Shown: one piece after another, positions 1 through 6,550 of the stretch
How the letters are laid out: each line of letters opens with the position of its first letter
How positions within the stretch are numbered: the stretch's first letter is position 1
Source of the DNA: Chloroflexota bacterium
GTDB taxonomy: Bacteria; Chloroflexota; UBA5177; JANWHV01
Assembly (NCBI GenBank): GCA_025924845.1
Contig: JAICHN010000296.1
Coordinates: forward strand, 1 to 6,570
DNA: 6,570 nt
Reading direction: 5' to 3'
The notes under the pieces: model-generated
What the model saw: only the letters and a program-made list of their open reading frames with translations
Told to the model about the DNA's origin: nothing
Database searches by the model: none
Made by a program: the position numbers and the translations under genes

Positions 1-11
1 CCAGGCGCTAC

Positions 12-27
12 GGGCTTCGCGAAGCCC
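12..27. repeat. 16-bp perfect palindrome
   Basis: GGGCTTCGCGAAGCCC is a perfect inverted repeat that could fold as a 6-bp stem with a CGCG loop. No T-run follows on either strand, so it does not look like a standard intrinsic terminator. It may belong to a structure extending past the left edge. Confidence 0.5.
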
Positions 28-166
28 CGCCCCCCGGCGGATCCTACCGCCCCGGCCGGCACCACCGCGCGCTTCATCTCCGGCCTCAACTGGCCCGCCC
101 CACGTTCGAGTGCCCGCCCAGGTCGGCATCCGCCCTGGGCAACCATCGTTGCCGGCCGGCCGCTCT

Positions 167-208
167 TGTGCCCCTGACAAGTCCCGCGCGGGACTTGTCA
201 GGGGCACA
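167..208. repeat. 42-bp perfect palindrome (hairpin element)
   Basis: Two 21-bp arms match without a mismatch: the left arm contains CCCCTGACAAGTCCCGC and the right arm is its exact reverse complement. The centre is CGCGCG, so as RNA or single-stranded DNA it would fold into a stem of about 19 bp with a 4-base loop. Pairing ends abruptly at 166/209. There is no U-tract on either side, which argues against a classical intrinsic terminator, although a bidirectional transcription block remains possible. Other possibilities are an interspersed palindromic repeat of the REP type or a remnant of a small non-autonomous mobile element. The palindrome itself is seen directly; the role is open. Confidence 0.85.
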
Positions 209-406
209 CCGGATTTGCGATCCAGGCGGCACCATGCCTTCCGCTGACCAGAGCCCCGCTTGGGAGCACGTAGGTTAGGAGCGCGCGCCTCCAGGATGGG
301 GCAGCCTACCACAAAACGTCGGTACGCCCCTTATCAGGCCAATGCCGCCGGAAGCGCCGTTCCTTCCTGTATGCTGTTCCGAAGGGATCTAAGTGCTGCC
401 TATAGT

Positions 407-414
407 GGGAGGAG
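407..414 (+). promoter_or_regulatory. Ribosome-binding site for the Rpn-like gene
   Basis: GGGAGGAG lies 11 bases before the ATG at 426. It is a strong match to the anti-Shine-Dalgarno sequence and supports 426 as the ancestral start, even though that frame meets a stop 12 codons later. The downstream frame has no comparable site before its first TTG at 741. Confidence 0.55.
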
Positions 415-425
415 CATCCTTCATC

Positions 426-1439
426 ATGGTTTCTGATCGCGGTGACCAACCCCCGAAACAGTGAGGAACTCAGCGCAAGGCTGGGCGTGGGACACGACGT
501 GCGGCCGGACGCTTTCAGATTACCGCTCATGCTCTCGACGGCCTGCTCAAATACGAAGCCGCGTTCCTGGCCGACGCCCTCTCCTCGCACTTCCATCTGC
601 CTATCCCCCGCATTGTCCGCCCTTTCCCTACCGAACTGCCCCAGCTCGACCTCCACATCGAACGACTGGATAATGTCTTCGAGACAGAGCGCGACGCGCT
701 GCTGCATCTGGAGCATCAGAGTACCTATACTTCGGAAACCTTGCCGCGCTTCCTGCAATACGATGCCGCCCTCCATCGAGCGACCAACAAGCCCATCGCT
801 ACGGTGGTGATTTATGGGCCAAACGTGAGCAAGGCGCCCTCCACGATCAAGTTCCCCAACTGGACCTATCGGGTGTATAACCTCTATCTGGGCAAGCGGG
901 ACGGTGAGCGGGTCTATCGTGCCCTGCAACGCGCCCTCACCACAGGCATCCCACTCACGGCAGGGCAACGGATCGACCTGGTGTTCCAGCCGCTGATGCG
1001 GCAGCAGCGACGGCCCCAGGAGCAAGTATTCCGCGACGCGGTGGAGCAGGCCGGGCGTCTGCCCGAGCCGGATCAGGAGAGGGCCATAGGCAGCCTGCTT
1101 GTCTTGGCCTATCATGTGCTTGGGGAGTCTGCGCTCAATAGCTTGATGGAGGAACTGATGACGACCAATCTACTGGTCAAGGTATTGGGAGAGCATATCG
1201 AGAAGGGCTTCCAACAGGGCCTTGAGCGGGGTATCGAGCAGGGTGTGGAGTTGGGCACCGTGCAAGCGCGGCAGCAAGACATTCTTCGCATTTTGCGCCG
1301 TCGCTACACGATCGTGCCCGAGTCGGTGATCGCGCGCATCGAGCAGACGACCGATCCCGAGCGACTCTCCGCTCTGCTGGACAGCGCGACGGACGCGCAC
1401 TCCCTGGATCAATTCACGCAGGTGCTTGAAGACCGGTAG
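426..1439 (+). pseudogene. Rpn-family PD-(D/E)XK nuclease-like gene, interrupted near its 5' end
   Basis: The frame opens with ATG at 426 behind a good ribosome-binding site and reads MVSDRGDQPPKQ, then meets TGA at 462-464. The same frame is open from 465 to the TAG at 1437-1439. It reads ITAHALDGLLKYEAAF from 519, then a PD-(D/E)XK-like core with ERDALLHLEHQ ending at 719, where the Glu and Gln fit the E-x-Q metal-site pattern of Rpn/transposase_31-type proteins. The tail (about 1200-1436) carries GLERGIEQGVELG-type four-residue repeats and a helical end typical of the family. No ATG, GTG or TTG lies in frame between 465 and 740. A restart at the TTG at 741 would lose the EHQ motif, so it would not give an active nuclease. 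Family members are linked to recombination and DNA cleavage and are often multicopy. I read it as a pseudogene; a sequencing error or recent insertion could also explain the stop. Confidence 0.7.
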
Positions 1440-1501
1440 ACCCTCGCAGGTCAGCTTTGCCCCAGACTGGCGCCGGATTCCCACGCCGCGTGGGCCGCGG
1501 G
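1440..1501. other. Convergent intergenic gap with weak stem-loop
   Basis: This 62-base gap separates the 3' ends of the plus-strand Rpn-like gene and the minus-strand kinase gene. CCCACG-CCG-CGTGGG at 1480-1494 can form a 6-bp stem with a 3-base loop, the only candidate for a terminator serving both sides. It lacks a T-run in either direction, so termination there is only a possibility. Confidence 0.3.
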
Positions 1502-3049
1502 TCAGCTTTGCATTTGCTCCAGCGCCGCCAGCTTGCTGAAGATTGCGGCGCCGTCCAGCGTACCGTACAGCTCATTGAAGATCTCGTACATCCGGTCGTA
1601 AAGGGGCCGGCGCCGGGGGTCGGGGCGCGTCTCCCGCTCGATCTGGATCATCCGCTCTACCTGCGAGAAATCCTTCCAGAGCCCCACGCCGACCCCGCCC
1701 GCCGCGGCAGCGCCCATTGAGGTGGCTTCCTCCAACAGCGTGAGGCGCAACACGGGCAGGCCGTAGATGTCGGCCATGATCTGATTCCAGACTGCGCCGC
1801 GCGCCCCGCCGCCGATCACCCGCAGGGCATCGATCGCCGTGCCCTGCGCTCTGAATGCTTCCAGGATTACCCTGAGATTGAAGGTGATCCCCTCCAGGAC
1901 GGCCCGCAGCATATCCGCTTGCCGGTGGCGGATGGTGAGCCCCACGAAGGCGCCACGCGCATCCGGGTTCCAGCGTGGGCTGCGTTCGCCCAGCAAATAG
2001 GGCAGGAACAGCAGTCCGTTCGCCCCCGGCGGTGATTGGCCGACCTCCTGGTCCAGCAGCCAGTACGGCGAGCGTTGCAGCCGCTCCGCCACCAAACGCT
2101 CACCCGAGGCCAGTTCGTCGCGCGCCCACTGGTAGGAACTACCCGCCGCCTGCATGGTGCCGGTCGGAGTGAACATGCCGGGAAGCAGATGGGCCCAGGT
2201 GAAGGTACGCATCTCCGGATCCAGGATCGGCTTCTCGGTCGCCACGCCAATCCAGGAAGAGGAGCCGATATAGTTGTAGGCGACGCCCTCCCTGATTACC
2301 CCTGCCCCGGTCGCGGCACAACTGCCGTCGCCGCCGCCCAGCACCACGGGCGTACCGGGGCGCAGCCCCGTCTCGGCCGCCGCCGCCGCATGCACGGCGC
2401 CAATCACGGCCGTCGAGCGGTGGATCTCCGGCAGTTTCTCAAACCCTATCCCAAAGGCATCCACCAATTCCTCGTCCCAAGCGCCGCCCTCAAGATTATA
2501 AAGATTGGTGCCCGAGGCGTCGGAGTGATCGGTGGCAAATACGCCGGTAAGGCGGGCTACCAGGAAGTCCTTGGCATGGAGAAACTTGTGAGTATGCTCA
2601 TAAGACTCCGGTTCCATCTCTTTCAGCCAGAGGATTTTCGCCGCCGAGTACGAGGCGCTCAGGCGGTGCCCGGTGAGGGCATAGACTCTCCGAGGGTCGA
2701 TGCGTTCGGCCACAGCCATGACCTGGTGCACGGCGCGCGTGTCGGCCCAAATAAGCGCATCGCGAACCGGCCTGCCCTGGTGATCGACGGGCACCGCGCC
2801 CATCATCTGACCGCTGAAGACGATGCAAGCCAGATCGGCGCTCGATACCCTGCATTCGTGGAGCAACTTCGCGGTGCTCAGACACAGCGAACGCCACCAG
2901 TCTTCCGGGTTTTGTTCGGCCCAGCCTGCCCGCCGGTAGCTGGTGCCATAGGGGATGAAGGCGCCGCGCACCAGGGCGCCATCTTCATCGTAGAGGGTCG
3001 CCTTGTTTCCCGTGGTGCCCACGTCATGAGCGAGGACGTAGCGTAACAT
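1502..3049 (-). CDS. FGGY-family carbohydrate kinase (xylulokinase-like)
   Basis: This 515-residue protein has the usual length and layout of the FGGY sugar-kinase family, which uses ATP to phosphorylate ketoses, polyols and related sugars in the cytoplasm. Visible motifs are the N-terminal phosphate loop DVGTTGNKATLYD (9-21), SGQMMG (79-84, as in xylulokinases), WADTR (101-105), DASGT (177-181), and GGGDG (238-242), whose Asp241 sits at the catalytic-base position of XylB. The FGGY C-terminal signatures are LLGERSPRWNPDARG (352-366) and VIGGGARGAVWNQIMADIYG (411-430). It is the last gene of the operon. Its ATG follows the dehydrogenase stop as TAAgATG, with GGAG seven bases upstream, so translation is probably coupled. 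Similarity is closest to xylulokinases, but this family changes substrate readily and the neighbours do not include xylose isomerase, so D-xylulose is not assured. Confidence 0.9.
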   Translation of the reverse strand: MLRYVLAHDVGTTGNKATLYDEDGALVRGAFIPYGTSYRRAGWAEQNPEDWWRSLCLSTAKLLHECRVSSADLACIVFSGQMMGAVPVDHQGRPVRDALIWADTRAVHQVMAVAERIDPRRVYALTGHRLSASYSAAKILWLKEMEPESYEHTHKFLHAKDFLVARLTGVFATDHSDASGTNLYNLEGGAWDEELVDAFGIGFEKLPEIHRSTAVIGAVHAAAAAETGLRPGTPVVLGGGDGSCAATGAGVIREGVAYNYIGSSSWIGVATEKPILDPEMRTFTWAHLLPGMFTPTGTMQAAGSSYQWARDELASGERLVAERLQRSPYWLLDQEVGQSPPGANGLLFLPYLLGERSPRWNPDARGAFVGLTIRHRQADMLRAVLEGITFNLRVILEAFRAQGTAIDALRVIGGGARGAVWNQIMADIYGLPVLRLTLLEEATSMGAAAAGGVGVGLWKDFSQVERMIQIERETRPDPRRRPLYDRMYEIFNELYGTLDGAAIFSKLAALEQMQS

Positions 3050-3050
3050 C

Positions 3051-4001
3051 TTAATGCTCCAACGTCGGCGGCAGCGCAGGCCGGGCAGAGGCAGCCGCGG
3101 CAGTGAGTCGATCGATCTCCTCGGCGGCGATTGGGCGTTGGAAGACCTCCTCGATCACGGCGGTCCAGCCATGGATAAAGTAGGACCAGCCGTCCTCGAT
3201 GCGCAGGCCGCGATCCTGCCGCCGCGCCGCTGCCTGGCGCGGGAAGTCCAGGTCCCCGCGGTAATTGAGTTCCCAGATCACGCCCCTCTCGGGAAAGGGC
3301 GCGTCGGCGGTAATCGGCGACCCGGGAATATCCTTGCCCATTCCCGTCGCGTTAATTATCAGTGAGCCGGGCGGCATGCTTTCCACAAGCAGGTCATTGC
3401 GCGACGGATCGCTGTTCTCCACCAGATCCAGGGGGATGGTCGAGCCGAGTTTCCGGTGCAGATCGCGCAGACTGTCCAGCCGGGCCGCGGTACGGTCGGT
3501 GATGACGATGCCCGTCGGACGATCGCCCGCGTCAGGCGCCGTGAGCAGATGGAGGACGATCGCGGTTCCGGCGCCGCCCGCTCCGAAGCAAAGTACCTTT
3601 CCCCCGGTACGGCTGAAGTAGCCGGGCCCCAACAGCGCGACGAGGGTTCGGCCTACCGCGATCGGATCCTTGGCCCAGCCAAGCAAACGCTCGGCACGCT
3701 TGGCGAGACACGACACTTCCTCGCATAGCAGTGCATACCGATCCATCTCGTCGATCAGATCGCGCGTGGCCGCATAGAGGGCGAGCTTGTGCGTGGTAAT
3801 CAGGCCGCCCAGGATGTGCTCATCCGTCTTGATCGCGCGCACCAGTTCTCGATAGCGTGCGGGCGGCGCCCCGATCGGCACGTCCCAACCCGCGATATCG
3901 ATGTCGGCGCCCAGTCCCAGTAAGTCGCGCCACCGGGGGAAAATGCGCATGATCGAGGACTGACCGGTGGTTACGCCGATGAACACGAAGACACGGGCCA
4001 T
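3051..4001 (-). CDS. Shikimate-dehydrogenase-fold oxidoreductase, substrate unknown
   Basis: This 316-residue protein has the two-domain layout of the AroE family. It has an N-terminal substrate domain, a Rossmann domain with CFGAGGAGTAI (138-148), INATGMGKDIPGSPI (216-230) in place of the AroE NAT-S-G segment, and a C-terminal EDGWSYFIHGWTAVIEEVF stretch matching the DGlgMLvxQ region. Lys72 (ITTHK) and Asp112 (GWAKD) fall at the positions of the catalytic Lys/Asp pair. The usual S-x-S shikimate-carboxylate motif, the GAVNT Asn and the GxNTD signature are altered to QSS, EEVSC and GWAKD. After the second Rossmann strand, TDRTAARL places Asp169 where NADP-using AroE enzymes have NRT, suggesting NAD. 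It is longer than typical AroE (about 270 residues). It overlaps the aldolase gene by one base (TGATG) and has AAGGAA seven bases upstream of its ATG. In this operon a catabolic oxidation of a sugar-derived or cyclic polyol is likelier than aromatic amino-acid synthesis. Confidence 0.8.
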   Translation of the reverse strand: MARVFVFIGVTTGQSSIMRIFPRWRDLLGLGADIDIAGWDVPIGAPPARYRELVRAIKTDEHILGGLITTHKLALYAATRDLIDEMDRYALLCEEVSCLAKRAERLLGWAKDPIAVGRTLVALLGPGYFSRTGGKVLCFGAGGAGTAIVLHLLTAPDAGDRPTGIVITDRTAARLDSLRDLHRKLGSTIPLDLVENSDPSRNDLLVESMPPGSLIINATGMGKDIPGSPITADAPFPERGVIWELNYRGDLDFPRQAAARRQDRGLRIEDGWSYFIHGWTAVIEEVFQRPIAAEEIDRLTAAAASARPALPPTLEH

Positions 4002-4654
4002 CAGGCAATTCCTTGACGGGCTGCCCTGGCCGCCGCGGCGAAGTGCACGGCGCGTTGAGTGATCTCGTTCCAGCGGCCCTCTTCCATCAAGGTACGGGGC
4101 GCCAGCTCACTACCCACTCCCACCGCCAGGGCACCGGCCTTGAACCACCCCTCAAGGTCCGGCGCGTCGATGCCGCCGGTCGGCACGACGCGCAGCCCAG
4201 GGAAGGGTCCACGCAGGGCGCGCAGATGACCTGGGCCGGCGGTGGAGGCCGGGAACAGCTTCACCGCCTGGGCGCCTGCATCGAGCGCCTGAGCCGCTTC
4301 CGAAGGGGTAAAAATGCCGGGGAGGCACGGTAGGCCGCAGGCCAGCATGGCGGCAAGTAGGTCGGGCTGCAGATGTGCCGTGACCAGGAAGTCCACCCCG
4401 GCCTCAACGGCGGCCGTCACATGCCCCCGCTCGCGGAGCGTTCCCGCCCCCAGCAAGACCGCGTCGCCGTAAGTCTTGCGCACCTCGGCCAGGGCTTGGG
4501 CCGCGCCGGGCGTAGTGAAGGTAAGCTCGATTGCCGAAATGCCCCCCTCCAGCAAGGCGCCCGCCACGCGGACGGCATGTTCCGGGCGGTCGGCACGGAT
4601 CACCGCGATCAGTCCCGCCTCCCGCAACCGGGCAAAGGGATCGGTTCGGCTCAT
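4001..4654 (-). CDS. KDPG/KHG-type class I aldolase (KdgA-like)
   Basis: This 217-residue protein has the standard length of 2-keto-3-deoxy-6-phosphogluconate aldolases, cytoplasmic TIM-barrel trimers that release pyruvate by way of a lysine Schiff base. Visible are LIAVIR (15-20), AIELTFTTPGA (41-51) with catalytic Glu43, LGAGT (68-72), the Schiff-base lysine Lys132 in AVKLFPAST (130-138), PTGGI (158-162) and GVGS (179-182) for phosphate binding. The VIR plus TFTTPGA pattern resembles Bacillus-type KdgA. E. coli Eda has an Arg (VTLRT) where this protein has Thr47. The usual products are pyruvate and glyceraldehyde 3-phosphate, but relatives cleave KDPGal or 4-hydroxy-2-oxoglutarate. No sugar-acid dehydratase or KDG kinase is visible nearby, so the exact substrate is not fixed. 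The start is set by AGGAGG six bases upstream. The dehydrogenase gene follows with a one-base overlap. Confidence 0.9.
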   Translation of the reverse strand: MSRTDPFARLREAGLIAVIRADRPEHAVRVAGALLEGGISAIELTFTTPGAAQALAEVRKTYGDAVLLGAGTLRERGHVTAAVEAGVDFLVTAHLQPDLLAAMLACGLPCLPGIFTPSEAAQALDAGAQAVKLFPASTAGPGHLRALRGPFPGLRVVPTGGIDAPDLEGWFKAGALAVGVGSELAPRTLMEEGRWNEITQRAVHFAAAARAARQGIA

Positions 4655-4660
4655 CAGTGT

Positions 4661-4688
4661 CCTCCTGTGGAGGTACGTATCCTCCTTT
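4661..4688 (-). promoter_or_regulatory. Ribosome-binding site of the aldolase gene with competing GGAGG/CCTCC pairings
   Basis: On the minus strand the leader reads AAAGGAGG (4688-4681), ATACGTA, CCTCC (4673-4669), ACA, AGGAGG core (4666-4661), six bases, then ATG. The CCTCC can pair with the downstream GGAGG (5-bp stem, 3-base loop), which would hide the functional site. It can also pair with the upstream GGAGG (5-bp stem, 7-base loop), which would free it. The two foldings exclude each other. Without knowing expression, this is a candidate translational control site. It might simply be a duplicated Shine-Dalgarno, or the GGAGG-a-TACGTACCTCC near-palindrome might be a DNA operator. Confidence 0.55.
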
Positions 4689-4714
4689 CACCGTGTAGGC
4701 GCCCGCGGAGCACT

Positions 4715-5560
4715 CTATTCGCGGACGGCGCCGCCCAGCAAGCCGGTCACCAGGCGTTTCTGCAACACCACGGCGATGATCACCATGGGGGCGATCGAAA
4801 TCACCGAAATGGCGCAGATATTCCACCAGGAAGTACCCAGCTCTCCTTGCTGCGAGGCAATCAAGATGGGCAGGGTGGTGGCATTGCTGGTGGTCAAGAC
4901 GACCGCGTACAGATACTCATTCCAGACAAAGGAAAAGGTCAGCAAACAGGTGGCGATCAGGCCGGGCGTGACCAGCGGCAGAGCCACGCGCAGGAAGATA
5001 TCGAGGCGGCTCGCGCCGTCGACGAAGGCTGCCTCCTCCAGGGCGAGTGGGATCTGTTTGAAGTAGCTCTGCATGAACCATACGGTGATCGGTAGGGAGA
5101 AACCGGTGTAGACGATGATCATGCCCAACAGGGTATCCAGTAGGCCCAGATCGTTGAATAGGATGAAGAAGGCCAGCACGGTGACGACGGGCGGCATGAT
5201 GCGTTGAGAGACGATCCAGAAAGCAATGTCATTGTTCCTAAACGGGCCGGCGCGCAGGCGGAAGCGGGCCAGGCCGTAGCCGGCCAGACTGCCGACGATC
5301 AAGGCCAGCAGGGTACTGATGATGCCGATGATCAGGCTGTGCGAGAGCGGGCCGTATACCGAATTCGAGCCGCCGAGGATTTCATGCCATGCCTCGCTGG
5401 TCGGCTGGAAATCCACCCAGGGAAGCCAGCGAACGCCCCCGTAAATAGATCCGTTGTCCTTGAAGGCGGTGATCAAGACCCAGTACAGGGGGAAGGCAAC
5501 GAAGAGGGTCCAGATCGCCAGGGGGATATAGCGCCACTCAAAATGACGTTTGCGGATCAT
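4715..5560 (-). CDS. CUT1 sugar ABC transporter permease, MalG/UgpE type
   Basis: This 281-residue inner-membrane protein is one half of the channel of a carbohydrate importer. About six hydrophobic segments are visible (roughly 12-33, 72-98, 112-135, 140-163, 201-222 and 246-266). The ATPase-docking EAA loop reads EEAAFVDGASRLDIF through LPLVTPG (175-200), with the conserved Glu, Ala, Ala, Gly and Pro. The C-terminus LQKRLVTGLLGGAVRE matches the family ending (QK..V.GLT.GAVK), so the gene is complete. Its ATG overlaps the stop of the partner permease as ATGA, pointing to translational coupling and equal production of the two subunits. The next gene, the aldolase, begins 60 bases downstream, linking uptake to breakdown. 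The transported sugar cannot be told from the sequence. Confidence 0.94.
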   Translation of the reverse strand: MIRKRHFEWRYIPLAIWTLFVAFPLYWVLITAFKDNGSIYGGVRWLPWVDFQPTSEAWHEILGGSNSVYGPLSHSLIIGIISTLLALIVGSLAGYGLARFRLRAGPFRNNDIAFWIVSQRIMPPVVTVLAFFILFNDLGLLDTLLGMIIVYTGFSLPITVWFMQSYFKQIPLALEEAAFVDGASRLDIFLRVALPLVTPGLIATCLLTFSFVWNEYLYAVVLTTSNATTLPILIASQQGELGTSWWNICAISVISIAPMVIIAVVLQKRLVTGLLGGAVRE

Positions 5561-6513
5561 TCCTCAAACCTCAACAACAGCCGCCGCGTGATGGCCAGAT
5601 AGAAGGTGGCGATAACGACGACAAAGATCAGCAACGAGAGGGCGATGGTCGCCCCGCTGGATACGTTAAAGTCCTGATACCCTTGGAAATAGGCATAGAG
5701 CGTAGTCGAGGTGGTCGCGGTGCCAGGCCCGCCGCCGGTGAGCTGGATGATCTGGCCGAAGATCGTGAACGACTCGGTGAAGCGCAGGAAACAGGCCATC
5801 GCCGCGATGGGCGCCAGCATGGGAAAGATGATGTTCCAGACAATACGAATACCGGAGGCGCCGTCGAGCTGAGCGGCTTCGATGGCTTCTTCCGAGAGAG
5901 ATTGCAGTCCGGCCAGCAGCAACAGGAACATGAAGGGCGTCCACTCCCATATGTCCATGATCAGCACGGCAAGAAAGGCGCTGCCGCTGTCGGCAAGCCA
6001 GGGCACCGAGCCCAAATGAAGGCCGCGAAGGATGGCGTCGATCGGGCCGTTGATTTGGTCGTAGAGCATGCGCCACATGAAGCCGATCGCCACCGGCGCC
6101 AACATCATGGGGATGCTGAACAAGACGCGGAAGAAACCACCGAAACGGATCCGTCGCCACAGCAGCAGGGCCAGGCCGAAGCCGATCAGGAACTCCAGGA
6201 TCACACCCAGCACCACGAACTCGGTGGTATAGATCAGCGATTGCCAAAAATCGCCGTTATGGAGGAGATTGCGCCAGTTATCGAGTGTGCGATCGGTGAA
6301 GGTGAGCCCGTTGTCCTGGCTCACGTTCGAGAAACTCAGCGCCAGCGAAAAGACCAGGGGAAAGATGGTCAGCGCCAGCAAAACGATTATGGTCGGGGAC
6401 ACGAAAGCCCAGCCCGCGAAACCGGCGCCGGGGCGTCCGGTGCGTTTGCGGGGCTTTAGCACGGCGCTCCCGGCGCCAACGTTCTCGCGGTCAGGACCGG
6501 ACGATTCGACCAT
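5557..6513 (-). CDS. CUT1 sugar ABC transporter permease, MalF/UgpA type
   Basis: This 318-residue inner-membrane protein pairs with the MalG-type permease encoded next to it. A polar, basic N-terminal tail (1-33) precedes the first hydrophobic segment (about 34-60). Further segments lie near 92-119, 128-150, 177-200, 226-247 and 287-308. The EAA loop reads EEAIEAAQLDGASGIRIVW followed by FPMLAP (208-235). The GGGPGTATTSTTLYAYF stretch (260-276) and the following short helix are characteristic of MalF/UgpA-like subunits. The ATG at 6513 has AAGGAG 11 bases upstream; an ATG at 6524 within that leader is in another frame. No ATPase or binding-protein gene is inside the window. A binding-protein gene is expected just upstream (beyond the right edge), and the ATPase may be a shared one encoded elsewhere, as is common for CUT1 systems. 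Confidence 0.94.
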   Translation of the reverse strand: MVESSGPDRENVGAGSAVLKPRKRTGRPGAGFAGWAFVSPTIIVLLALTIFPLVFSLALSFSNVSQDNGLTFTDRTLDNWRNLLHNGDFWQSLIYTTEFVVLGVILEFLIGFGLALLLWRRIRFGGFFRVLFSIPMMLAPVAIGFMWRMLYDQINGPIDAILRGLHLGSVPWLADSGSAFLAVLIMDIWEWTPFMFLLLLAGLQSLSEEAIEAAQLDGASGIRIVWNIIFPMLAPIAAMACFLRFTESFTIFGQIIQLTGGGPGTATTSTTLYAYFQGYQDFNVSSGATIALSLLIFVVVIATFYLAITRRLLLRFEE

Positions 6514-6524
6514 GCTGTCCGCAT

Positions 6525-6530
6525 CTCCTT
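6525..6530 (-). promoter_or_regulatory. Ribosome-binding site of the MalF-type permease
   Basis: AAGGAG on the minus strand, 11 bases before the ATG at 6513. The spacing is slightly long, but no other in-frame start with a better site is seen. Confidence 0.5.
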
Positions 6531-6550
6531 GCTGTACAGTGTAACGCGTC

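Larger units (their letters stand above)
1..425. other. Gene-free GC-rich stretch with palindromes
   Basis: No gene can be supported here. Several frames stay open over the first 170-280 bases on the plus strand, but that is expected in such GC-rich DNA, and the translations are rich in Pro, Ala, Gly and Arg with no recognisable domain. One frame runs in from the left edge and stops at the TGA at 175-177 inside the large palindrome, so a C-terminal fragment of an upstream gene cannot be excluded. The clear structures are the palindromes at 12-27 and 167-208. A GCCGGCC-type motif also occurs near 52-60 and 152-160. Bases 210-425 show nothing recognisable apart from the ribosome-binding site just before the next gene. 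Confidence 0.5.

Noticed and set aside
1..177. Left-edge open frame as the C-terminus of an upstream gene
   Set aside because: All plus frames stay open here because of composition; the translation has no recognisable domain and the stop falls inside the palindrome. It cannot be separated from chance.
377..406. Possible promoter with TATAGT (-10) and TTCCGA (-35) for the Rpn-like gene
   Set aside because: The -35 match is poor, and transcription would begin within the ribosome-binding site at about 413, leaving no usable leader.
462..464. TGA as a selenocysteine or recoded codon
   Set aside because: The position in a short N-terminal tail has no family cysteine, and no convincing stem-loop with the expected geometry follows it.
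306..1115. Long minus-strand open frame of 269 codons opposite the Rpn-like gene
   Set aside because: It lies antisense to a frame with clear Rpn-family motifs, its translation shows no domain, and it has no convincing ribosome-binding site. It is a by-product of GC-rich codon use.
2036..3046. Plus-strand open frame of 336 codons across the kinase gene
   Set aside because: It mirrors the FGGY kinase coding sequence, has low-complexity Arg/Gly/Ala-rich content, and shows no family motif.
4373..5095. Plus-strand open frame of 240 codons across the aldolase and MalG-type permease
   Set aside because: It runs antisense through two well-supported genes and their spacer; the His/Gln/Gly-rich translation is typical of shadow frames.
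5683..6459. Plus-strand open frame of 258 codons opposite the MalF-type permease
   Set aside because: The translation is highly charged and low in complexity because it is the complement of hydrophobic transmembrane codons; it is not a gene.
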